Shown piece after piece: positions 54,601 to 64,000 of a stretch of 64,000 bases of DNA. The notes below the pieces were generated by a model, which worked only from the letters and a program-made list of their open reading frames with translations, did no database searches and was not told where the DNA came from. The first letter of the stretch is position 1; each line of letters starts with the position of its first letter. Position numbers and translations under genes: made by a program. Source of the stretch: Blasia pusilla (taxonomy: Eukaryota > Marchantiophyta > Marchantiopsida > Blasiales); assembly GCA_050084515.1 (NCBI GenBank), contig CM114272.1, forward strand, positions 3,100,001 to 3,164,000. Reading direction: 5' to 3'.

Positions 54601-55680
54601 CCAACTATTAGATGGTGATAAATCTTTGCCATAGCACTCTGACCAAACAGAATCCTGTAATGTTGAGTAGACATGTTTCAAGACATTGTGTCATTTTCAA
54701 AGTAACATGGTAATAAATTTTCTTCCCACCTTTGGATGGTGATGAATCTTTGTTCTGAAGCTATTCTTAAATTCATCCTCAAATTCAACGGTTCAAATTT
54801 TCCATTTAATCTTCCATGCCAATACCAAAAATCAAAACCCATTTTTAGGGTTTACGGTTTTTAATTGCATGTGTGAGTGGTCATTTGTAATTTTTTCTTT
54901 TCCCTTGTGTTCCACGAACTAGGGCGCCCCTCTGAGGAAATCTTCATGATTTTTTGGCCTCATGGTTAAGGGAGAGGGGAGAAAATGGTGGTTCGAGGTG
55001 GACAAAGACTTTGAGTAGTCATGTTCCAAGTCATTGTATCATTTTCATGGTCACATAGAGATACCATTTTTTTCCACCATTAGATGGTGATGGATCTTTG
55101 TCTTGGAAATGTTCTCAAATCCCTCCACAACTTCATGGTTAAGATCTGCCGTTTTAGCCCCCATGCCAATACCAAAAATCAAAACCCATTTTTAGGGTTT
55201 ACGGGTTTTAATTGCGTGTGTGAGTGAGCATTTGTAATTTTTTCTTTCCCTTGTATTCCTAGGGTTAGGGTTCCCCTTTCGGAACAGTTTCATGATTTTT
55301 GGTTTCAGAGTTAAGGGGGAGGGGAGAAAATGGTGGTTCAAGAAGGAGAATGAGGACTTTGAGTAGTCATGTTCCAAGCCATTGTGTCATTTTTATGGTA
55401 ACATGGTGATAACTTTTCTTCCCACCATTGGATGGTGATGAATCTTTGCCTTGGAAATGTTATCAAATCCCTCCACAACTTCATGTTTCAGATCTTCCAT
55501 TTAAGCCCCAATGCCAATACCAAAATCAAAAACCTTTTTTAGGGTTTACGGTTTTTAAATCCGTAACAGAATGGTCATTTGTAGTTTTTCTTTTTTCTCT
55601 TTGTTCGTGGATAAGGGATGCTACCTTGAGACATGTTTCACGATATTTGGGACGCTTGACAAGGGTTTTGGGGGGCAGGT
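54600..55680. repeat. Tandem repeat, period about 348 bp
   Basis: The phrase GATGGTGATGAATCTTTG (with small changes) recurs near 54,735, 55,083 and 55,432, with a truncated first copy near 54,611. Each full unit also has AATACCAAAAATCAAAACC and TTTTTAGGGTTTACGG. No coding frame is conserved. Confidence 0.85.
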
Positions 55681-58600
55681 ATGAGAAGGTTTGAAGTTGA
55701 TATGTTTGTTAAATGCAAAGAAATAGAAATAGTGGAAAAGGTTTATTTGAAAATTTGGTGTTTATTTGGGTGACCTTAAAATGAAACTTTAAGCCATCAG
55801 ACGCACGGTGCTCTTTATTCTCTATTTTTATTTGGTAAAGAATACTATTGAGTTCTTTTTTTGTCTATGATGAGATGCTGCGTAAGAAATCGTTGCACAT
55901 GAATGATTTGCGTGGGAAAATTTTGGCATTTGGTGCATTGTGACAAGGGATTTTTTTATATATGTCCCCCCCCCTTCCCTCCCCAAGTGTGGGTCATGTG
56001 GAAATGCAAGGGAGGGGACGCTGATGTGGCATTTGGCCCGTTGTGAGAAGGCATGTTTAATTTAGGGTCCATTTTCCAATGTTAATTGATGGTGTGTTGG
56101 CGGGAGAGGGCAGGGCTGGCCGGGAGAGAACACTGGTGTTGTAGTGATTGAACGGAGCTCTGAAGCTTATGAGAGAACAAGCTCGATTGCACCGAATTTG
56201 TTTTTGGTCCATGGACCCCTCAAATTGTTCAGCTCCACATCCTACTCATTGGCATTGTGACGAATGTATCGATACAAATACTCCCGTAGATTGTGTAGAT
56301 TGTAGTCCTCCAAGAAACATCGGAAACTTCTTGCCAAGTCAACTTCAAACACTCTTCATGAGGACGTTGAGAACTATTCCCTTTTATGGAATAATCAAAG
56401 GAATTATTAACCATAGTAGTCGCTCTTGAGTCAAAGGAGATTTGAAATGCCTTGTTACAATCTGGATCCAGATGAGCACCAAGGATATCTACAATAATCA
56501 GTAAGCACTGTAACCCTTAACACAAAGTGGTGCCCACAAAGGCTGACGGTAAACACTTTGTCTCATCCCTCGTATTGCACCACTTCATGCCACACAGTAT
56601 CTATACCCTCTTATGCCAAGACAATGAAAGAGAACGCTTCAAAAATATAGGGAAATGTTAAATAATCCACAAAGCTATTCGCCGCTATTGATTGAAGATC
56701 CCCCTTCCTCACTCCACCCTGCTACGGCTTCCTAGTCTAGAAAGTTGTTTGCGTTGATAAATTGTTGGAATTAGGCTTCTTCAACCACTTCTTGTATACG
56801 CCAGCTTCTAACTTCACGATAATGTCAAGAACTGCAATAGGTAGTCTTTTTTATGTAGGATTTCCAAGATCCATTTGGAAATTAAGAAGGCATTCATGTT
56901 GCATGTTGGATTGGCATCTTAAATTAAGTCTTGATCGACGGTGTTGAAGTAGACCTTTGCGTAGATCTCCACTCTCTTCTTGGCTTGCATAGTCTCCAAG
57001 TCATCTATCTTTGTACATTGTCATACGCAATGGAAGCATGTATGTTTTCCTCGATTGCATGAAAAAGACGTTTTCTAGTACCGTCGATTGAAGATGGCTC
57101 AAGAAAACCAATCCGCCTAGTCCTAATGAAAGAACACTCTTCCCCTAAAAATAGCAATCCTCTGGTAACTTGCACGCACAGGTTACCAAGGGCGGATGTC
57201 TTTTTCAATAAGTCACCCGGCTGTGAAAGACCCCAACAGGAAAGTCGTCACAAATAACGTTCCTGACACAACTGACCTATCCTTAACCTCATCTGACACC
57301 TCGGTATGAAGTTACACTCAAGACAATCCACAGGTTCTCTATGCCGTCGCTACGATAGATCTCTACCTATCGGCTACTAACATGTGAGAAGGTCCCTATG
57401 CAAATACAACAATCCCGCAGCGACCAAATTATTTTTCCTTTTGGACAAAGATGGTGCATCTCATGTAATGTACAATGAGTAACAACATTGATCTTTTTAC
57501 AATAATTTAATGAGTTCGATATCCAAGAGGATCATTTTTTGGTGCAAAGAGAGTTCAAAATTACAATTCTCTTGCAATAATTATATTTAAATGTATATTA
57601 TTTAGATTAAATGACTTATTAACGTCGTCGGATCTCTCTTATTACCAAGATTCCTTTCCTCAATTCTCTCTAGTGGAGCTGACATCACGCTCAGGTAGAT
57701 TTCCTCTCGACATTGAAAAACCTCATAGAGATCTCAACACAAAAGCTGGCTTCTCCTACTTTCGGAATTCAATCCGTCTCGGCAGGCTACTCTCTGTCAA
57801 ACAGATTTCCTACAACTCCATGTTGATTATTCCATTGATGAGAAAGGTTTGCCTGATTTACTCTTCACTCTGCTAACCCAAAAAGAATACTCAGACATAA
57901 GCATCGCACATCAGAATAAAAGAATGAGTGCTTTACTACTCCATCAAGAATGAAAAAGCTTCAAAGTGTTATACAAGCTCGAGAGGGTACTACTCCCTTG
58001 CTCCGACCATTCCTACAGCATAAGGACTTTGTGAAAGAATGATGATGATAACTACTTTCATGTTTTTTAAATACTCTCCGAAGTAGGAGTGTTCCAAAGA
58101 TTCAAAGCATTCTTGATGAAGCTGATGTCTCTTCAACATTTTTAACTACCTAGATCTATGGTGCTCTTGTCTTCTCCTAAGATCCCTATGAACCCGCGGA
58201 ACAAAACTGTCATAACTACCTATCTGATACAAAGAGTTGCGCCTTTTCCTATTCTAATTGTTCTAACTATGTGTCGCTTGAAATCAGTGTCAGTCTTAGC
58301 TTTGCTTTGCTGTGAAATCTGAATCTCTGAAGCTCTTCCTTTTAGGACGAAGCGCTCCATTCTTCATTGGTACTTCGTGCTTCGTGTTTCGTTGAAGAGT
58401 GAAGTACTTCTTTCTCTTCTTCTTCTTCATGCTTTGTTCAGGAGCGAAGCACTTCATACACAACTTCTTAATAGAGCTTCGTTGTCTTTTCCAAGCGTCA
58501 TGCTAGGTCTTGAAACTTTATTTATGTATTTTCCTCTCCTCTAAGATAAATCCTTGATTTTCTATCTCTATGCCTTGTCCTTGGAGCTTTGTGATTCACT

Positions 58601-58756
58601 TCAATCTCACTCATTCTTCTACTACACAACCATAGTATCAAAATCATAGTGAATATACAAAACTTCTTTGAATAAAAAGATGTAAATCTTCAAAAGTACA
58701 AAATTGTGGGTATCACATACCCCCTCCCTCAAATATGAGCCTCCCCGGCGAACACT
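55681..58756. other. Region without recognised genes
   Basis: Apart from a C-tract at 55,968-55,977, a Cys-containing frame at 56,148-56,429 (HWHCDECIDTNTPVDCVDC) of unknown meaning, and repeated GCTTCGTG-type phrases at 58,370-58,450, nothing is recognised. The Cys-rich frame could be a zinc-binding remnant, but it is short and isolated. Confidence 0.4.
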
Positions 58757-60251
58757 TCATGATGTTCCTTCTAAATCCATAAAAGTATCATCTAAACTAT
58801 CAAACTCAGGTGTAGGCGCAAAACAACCATGAATAGTGGAAGGTTTGTTGATAATGTTGGGCGTGTGATTTTGCATCTTCTCTCGCCATTTGATAACAAC
58901 TATCGACGTTCCTAGTACTTCGTTATGGGCTAAGACATCGGATGGAGTAAAAAGTGGGAGTTCTTGAAGAGTAAACGAGAGGTTGGGTACAACTTCCGGG
59001 AGAGACTTCGTATGATTGTCGAATTGGAATTCGAATATTTTTGACATAGGCGATCTCCTCGCTCATCTGATGATCGAAGCTCTTGCCTACTTTGTCGACT
59101 AACTCCTTGACATATTCCGTGTCTAATTGCACTTCGTTGAGCAGCTTCTGTTTTGCCTCCAATACAGCGATCCTACCCGTAGCCTGCCACCACTGTGCCA
59201 ATAAGTCTTTGTTTGTTTCTTGATGTTCTTGAAACAACTTCAAAGACTGAGCATGCTGTGTGGCCAATTTCTTGAACTCGTGGCTGATACGATGCACTTC
59301 GTGTCGGTATTGTTGAATCAATAACAAAACTTCCTTGACCGACGAAGCTAACTATTCAGCCCCACACTCCATGTTTATCGCCAAGCTCTCCCATTGGCGT
59401 GCGTTCTGTGCTTTGTACTAACTCTGGACCAAGTCGCTTTGAACTTTGCGAAGCGTCGTCTTAGTGTCTTCAAGTTCTTGATCCAGCAATTGAAGGTTTG
59501 TTTCCGCCACTTTGCGTTGTCCTTCATTTTCTGACGGAGTTTGGGCCCTACAGTTGAGGTTATCAAGCGCTTGTAAATACTGGTCCACCTCTATTGTGTC
59601 TTCCAAGTGGAGAACTTGTTGTAGTTGATTCATAACCGGGACAGCCAAATTTAGGAACCACACCATGTCGTTGGTTGTCTAGGACATGAGACGAAGAGGA
59701 GGAAGGTGATCGTTAGCACGAGGTGTCTCGTCAGAATCCTCCTCGGTTGCGGGCTCTATTTCTGAGGGTGTTTTGAAATTCACTCGACGGCGCTTCGGTC
59801 TTGGCAATTCGGTGAACCCCACGTCCTTCTTTGAAGCCGAAGTATGTGGATGTTAATTTGGGGCTGCTTCCCGCGGCGGGGTGACTTCGCGGCTTCCACT
59901 AGTAATCGTTATGCTCTTTCTTGGTAAGCGGACGGGAGTAACTTGTGACCAATCCAACGCCTTATAGGCCGTCAATTCTTGCTTATGAATATACATATGG
60001 ATTAAAGAAGGAGACAGGAAGGACTTCGTGCTCGGCTGAAGTGCTTCCAACATTGCGCTTACGTGCCCATCCACAAAAAAAGCGAAGTCGACTCTCGTTG
60101 CTTCGGGGTCCAAGTGCTGATTCCAAAGGATAAAGCACAAATCTTGATGAGCTTTGTCATGACCATACGGATTATGTCGTAGAGTATAGTGTGCTAGTAG
60201 AGGACATTCCTTATGTAGGACCGTAGTGGCTTGGTAGAGATGCGGTTCCAT
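58757..60251 (-). pseudogene. Unknown coiled-coil protein gene, broken mainly by nonsense codons
   Basis: A single minus-strand frame runs from ATG 60,251 to about 59,000 with four in-frame stops (near 59,853, 59,682, 59,418 and 59,354). After a frame change at about 59,040 it continues to 58,757. The first part (MEPHLYQATTVLHKECPLLA, later VDFAFFVDGHVSAMLEAL) is globular. A basic stretch (PRPKRRRVNF) may be a nuclear signal. From about 59,640 to 59,080 the sequence is strongly heptad-like (LLDQELEDTKTTLRKVQSDL and similar). All four stops could come from CAA or CAG by C-to-T change. No family was recognised. It may be a transposon-borne or plant-specific repeated gene. Confidence 0.6.
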
Positions 60252-62915
60252 ACATAGGGTTGGGGGTTACTCGGTTGGGGTGAGTTTCCCAAGAGGGGCC
60301 GCTCTTAGGTTGGAGGATATAAGGTGGAGTGCACTCAAAGAACAGTCAGTTCTTTGAGTTGAGCCTGTTGCGTTGGGAGTTAGCCTTGGTAGTGAGTAGA
60401 GCTCTTGGCTATGGTGTTTCCCGCAAGCTTCGACCTGGATTCTCCCATCGTGGAGTGGGTTTGGCTCGATTGTATGTGATTGTAAACGTGTTTTATGACA
60501 GTAGGTCTTTCACGGATTTCAGTTGTGGTACACTTGCGTTTGTGGATACTCTTGTCTATGTTATGTACGTATGTGAGTATGGTATGTCAGCGATGTATGT
60601 TGTATGACAGCTTGGATTCGCACGACAGCTTATTCGTCAGGAAGTAAGAATGAGCAGGATAAAAAAAAGTCATCAAATGCTTGCAAAATTGTCCAAACAA
60701 TGGCGAAGACAGCGAAGTAGCCTTGTAACCATTCCTGCCAAGGCGATTAGACGTTACACAACCGAGTGCCAACAAATCTTCGTGCTTTACCAGCAATTCG
60801 GTGTCATACTCGTACTCTGAAGCGGCCGATAACATATAAGTCGCTCGCTAGTCATCCGGCGTCCATTGTTGTGGCTGAGCTCGATACCGAAGATCCCTTC
60901 TTTGAAACTTGGCTGTTGCAGTCGAGGAACGAAGCTCCCCGAGGAGTTCCCCGAACGTCAAGGTCCAATTTGCTTGAAAGAAAGTCGCCAAAGATCACTC
61001 CACAAGCGCATCGACTAACTCTGGTGACAGCTTGACGAGGGGATAGAATTTGTTCTTTTTTTCTTTCGGAAAGAAGCTAGAATTTTTGGCCTAGCAGCTT
61101 TCATCAAGGAGGTACTTTCCTTCTCATCTGAGCCGTAGACGTTCAACCTTATGGTCTAATGGATATCTCCTTAATCCGTGCGTTTACACGTTTACTTGTT
61201 AGAGAAACAACGCCCATCTATTCTAATTTGTATCTACTATTGACAAAAGGAGATTGTTGAAGGTTAGCCTCTAAGTCATTACCAAGGACAGTACTTACTA
61301 AATTTCTAAGTTGTGACTCAAACACCCTAAAATAGTGCTTAGTCGAACTACTACGAGTTCCATCGAATTACTCTTGCATAAACACAAAAATGTAAAGACT
61401 TTCTATTGGAACTTCACTTTTGATGTAGAAATCTTAACTAAAGGAAAGAAGAGAGGGGGAAGATATGCGATACAAATCAAAAGATGGTTCGTATTACTTG
61501 AGTAGGAGAAGAGAAAGACCGAGTCTACTTTTTTATCCCTTGGGGTCTTTCACTCTTATTTTCTCCCAGTAGAGCACGAAAATCCTCATCAAAATTGAAA
61601 CCTAAGTCTGATTTAGAAACATACAACATCTCAAGAGAATGGGGAAATATGCTTCACGAGTCATTACTTCGGATGTTGGCCTGAGTAGGAGAAGGCAATG
61701 TTAGAGCTTCCTTCTTGGCCCCTGCATTGTGTCGCTCTTCTTTTCTCCCTTTGGAGGAAAAATACAATAAACATAAACAAATCTTATGATCTAATAGAGA
61801 AACATAGAGGAAAAGAGGAGGAAGGACATTAGAAATCAAAATATCATTTGCATAACTTGAGTGGGAGATAAGGCAGACAAGGTCTGCTTTTCTGTGCTTT
61901 GGGATCCTTCACTCTTCTCTATTGGTTGTGGAACGTGAAGATCCTCATCAACCTTGAAGCTTAAGTTTTGTCTTAGAAACAGATAGCAGCTCAAGAGGAT
62001 GGAGAAAAATGTTGTATGGATCATTGTCTGGGATGCACACATGAGTAGGAGAAGGCGACGAAAATGGGTAGAAGGCATAGAAGCAGGATTTGTCATCGCC
62101 CTCTTGCCCAAATCCTTGTGAAAGGGAAGACAATAAATATAATTTGAACTTAAATTCTGAAATAGAAACATGGAGGAAAAGGAGATGACAAAAAAAAGTT
62201 ACGAATGATCATATCCCTTGTATTGCCAAGGGATGTTGGAAGAATTTTTCCACTTAGTATAATATTTACAACGGCTATTTGTTCTTCTAGAGTACAATAA
62301 TCAAAACCATTTCTAAATACCGCAATAAAAACCATCAAACATCCTCCACTCTCAATTTTTTGTCTCATGATATGGTCTCTTTCATACCTTCCCTCAACAT
62401 TCACCCTACCTACTCCTGATTTTCCCATCTACATTGAATGGGTTAGGAATCTTGCGGTCCTAATTACCTTAATCGAGTATGTCTCAAGATTATTGGATGG
62501 GGCCATTTTGAAAGACATGGAATGACTTCATTTGTTACTTCATCTAAAAGATCCCAAACGGTTTATGGGATTCTCTCCCAATTTTTTCTACGATGTCATT
62601 CCTATCTTCATTACACTTGTCCTCCCACTTCAAAGGTTCTTACATTGGTTGGCTTCTTTTGACGCTTCTATCTTGGCAACTTTTAGTCAACTTCTTGGTG
62701 TGAATATATTTGAGGAGGAGGATGGTGTTTTGGCTTTATAAAAATCTATCTTGCTTATTTATTTTAGAGGGATGGAACTTTCCTCCACATTCGTAATTGG
62801 TCCCGCAACCTTTTCGGACAGTTGGCCGTTGATATCACCGATTATGGCTTCAAGATTTCTCCAAGGAGATACACCTATCTTGATGGATAATGTCGCCAAT
62901 GTAGAGGAGTAGAAC
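60252..62915. other. Region without recognised genes
   Basis: The part at 61,440-62,110 holds a diverged repeat. Phrases such as GAGTAGGAGAA (about 61,500, 61,685, 62,045), GGGTCTTTCACTCTT/GGATCCTTCACTCTT and CATCTCAAGAGAATGG/CAGCTCAAGAGGATGG recur with a spacing near 360-380 bp. Frames on both strands are short and show no motif. Confidence 0.45.
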
Positions 62916-63170
62916 ATGTTATTTCAACAAAAAGTGAGATCTGCCCGAGCTCTTCTTCCTCTTACTATACAAGGGATTCTACCCCCTTTTAGTCAATTGA
63001 CTACACAAGGGCTTCATCGACTTCAAAAGCATATCTCCGAGAATCTGCATCAAATAAACTTTTCCAGCATTCTCTCCGAGGCATCCTATGACGCTCATCG
63101 AGCTCGTCTGCATTCATGTGTGGGTACCGAAGCGGGGACGTGGCTTACTGCAAATCCCCTTATTCTTCCA
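62916..63170 (+). pseudogene. Weak transposon-type protein fragment
   Basis: The frame reads LHRLQKHISENLHQINFSSI, then RARLHSCVGTEAGTWLTANP. The last segment resembles a pattern (G-A-G-A-W-L-x-A-x-P) recalled from retroelement-linked proteins. It is followed by a hydrophobic low-complexity tail. Assignment is tentative. Confidence 0.25.
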
Positions 63171-63600
63171 TTTCCTTTTCCTCGAATTATATTCTTGATT
63201 GCTTTGCGGTTACGCCTTGGAACTTGTTGCATTTTTTATGCATTTTCTCTTCTTTTTTATGCATTTTTTACACTATTTTTGAATATAGTACATTATATTT
63301 TTTTCCAAGTACTTACAAAATTTCGGACATTTGGATTTTAGGAGGAAATAAAACTAGCCGATTAAATTTGACATTTTCCTATTTATTTTGAATTATTTTG
63401 TATGACCTCTCTAGAAAACCGGGAATGTCCCACGGATCAGTTCCCCGAACCTGCGTGATGAAAATAAAACCTGTCATGAAAAATAAACCCGGCAGCTATG
63501 GCTATACGCACATACCATGGCTCCCGGCTGCGACCTTTTCGGGCTGAACGATCAATGAAGCAAATGCAGCCTGTCCTAAATGATCTTCACTCGAATTCAT
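63171..63600. other. AT-rich spacer without recognised gene
   Basis: T-rich to 63,400, then ordinary sequence. Nothing is supported. Confidence 0.4.
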
Positions 63601-64000
63601 AGTAAACGTGGTGACAATCACTGAGAAAGACTTGTAAAGAAGCTTTTGCTTAGCTTACATCTGTACGCCAAGGTTGCTCCTGTGAGTGAGACCAAGCATT
63701 TCCGACAAGTCTGGAAACGCAAGATTCAGGTCCGTGAGTTTTATTTCAAACTGGAAACAGCTTTGCAATCACTCTCGGGAAGAACCACACAAATGACCTT
63801 TACACGAATCTGCCGAATGGTATCGATCCGAACCTAGCTGACAATAACCACCGCTCTTAGACTTGGACGCGTGAACTACCCACACAACCCACTGAATCAG
63901 TGCTCAAATTCCAGTTAGCGTGGACTCCTCGCACATCTCAAAAGTAGCTATTTAGAAAATCTGGCTCTAAATGAGTCACATCAGCCGCTACTCCCTCGAT
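63601..64000 (-). repeat. 3' flank of a further minus-strand dirigent gene, cut by the window edge
   Basis: It matches 25,215-25,620 and 45,605-46,040. Landmarks include ACTTGTAAAGA, TTAGCTTACATCTG, CGTGAGTTTTATTTC and the end AGTCACATCAGCC...CTACTCCCTCGAT. In both complete copies this stretch lies directly 3' of a subfamily II gene on the minus strand, so the stop codon of a third such gene is expected within about 100 bp beyond the edge. Confidence 0.75.

Noticed and set aside
54840-55560. Interstitial telomere array
   Set aside because: There is only one TTTAGGG word per 348-bp unit and no tandem heptamers.
1-64000. tRNA, rRNA or microRNA genes
   Set aside because: No cloverleaf with conserved A and B boxes and no rRNA core sequence was recognised. 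The many hairpins belong to DNA repeat families and there is no evidence of processing.

Overview
The window reads as nuclear DNA of a land plant, most likely a bryophyte such as a Marchantia-like liverwort. That placement rests on protein style recalled from memory, not on a search. Supporting signs are plant dirigent-type secreted proteins with TATA boxes and 5'UTR introns, GT-AG introns in other genes, and LINE, Ty3 and Ty1/copia remnants. No tRNA, rRNA or CRISPR system was recognised.

Region 1 (1 to about 10,140) is a two-gene accessory block. On the minus strand (6223 to 1546) lies a decayed, intron-bearing gene. Its product had a ParB/sulfiredoxin-like domain (WDGNHR motif) followed by a beta-class DNA amino-methyltransferase domain (degenerate DPPY-like motif, then a C-terminal REK...GR...E block with a degenerate FxGxG). 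Divergent from it (about 7435 to 9470, plus) is a decayed MULE-type transposase-like gene. Introns and intergenic DNA are filled with about 38 copies of a 27-bp palindrome of the type CAACCCGTCGG-n-CCGACGGGTTG. Its two arms change together, and copies avoid the exons.

Region 2 (10,359 to 20,887) is a 10.5-kb insertion relative to two paralogous copies of its flanks. It holds LINE pieces on both strands, a 3'-truncated Ty3-type gag-protease-RT relic, and a GC-rich hairpin array. Its left end begins, and its right end stops, at the same point of a LINE endonuclease gene. Joining the ends across one shared GGTG restores the reading frame. This is what integration of a circular DNA would leave.

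Region 3 (20,888 to about 51,500) is a dirigent-like gene cluster built by nested segmental duplication. Five intact genes fall into two subfamilies: 22,785+ and 42,266+ (I); 26,253-, 37,095+ and 46,697- (II). There are also at least four relics. The convergent I/II pair occurs twice. Several paralogous copies differ by new local palindromes, which points to template switching. A third copy of the flank of a minus-strand gene begins at 63.6 kb and runs off the right edge.

Region 4 (51.7 to 63.6 kb) is AT-rich and mostly non-coding. It has foldback hairpins, a 348-bp tandem repeat, a coiled-coil pseudogene (60,251 to 58,757, minus) broken mainly by nonsense codons, and a weak transposon fragment. 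Nearly all nonsense codons in the relics can be explained by C-to-T change, as expected of silenced, methylated DNA.
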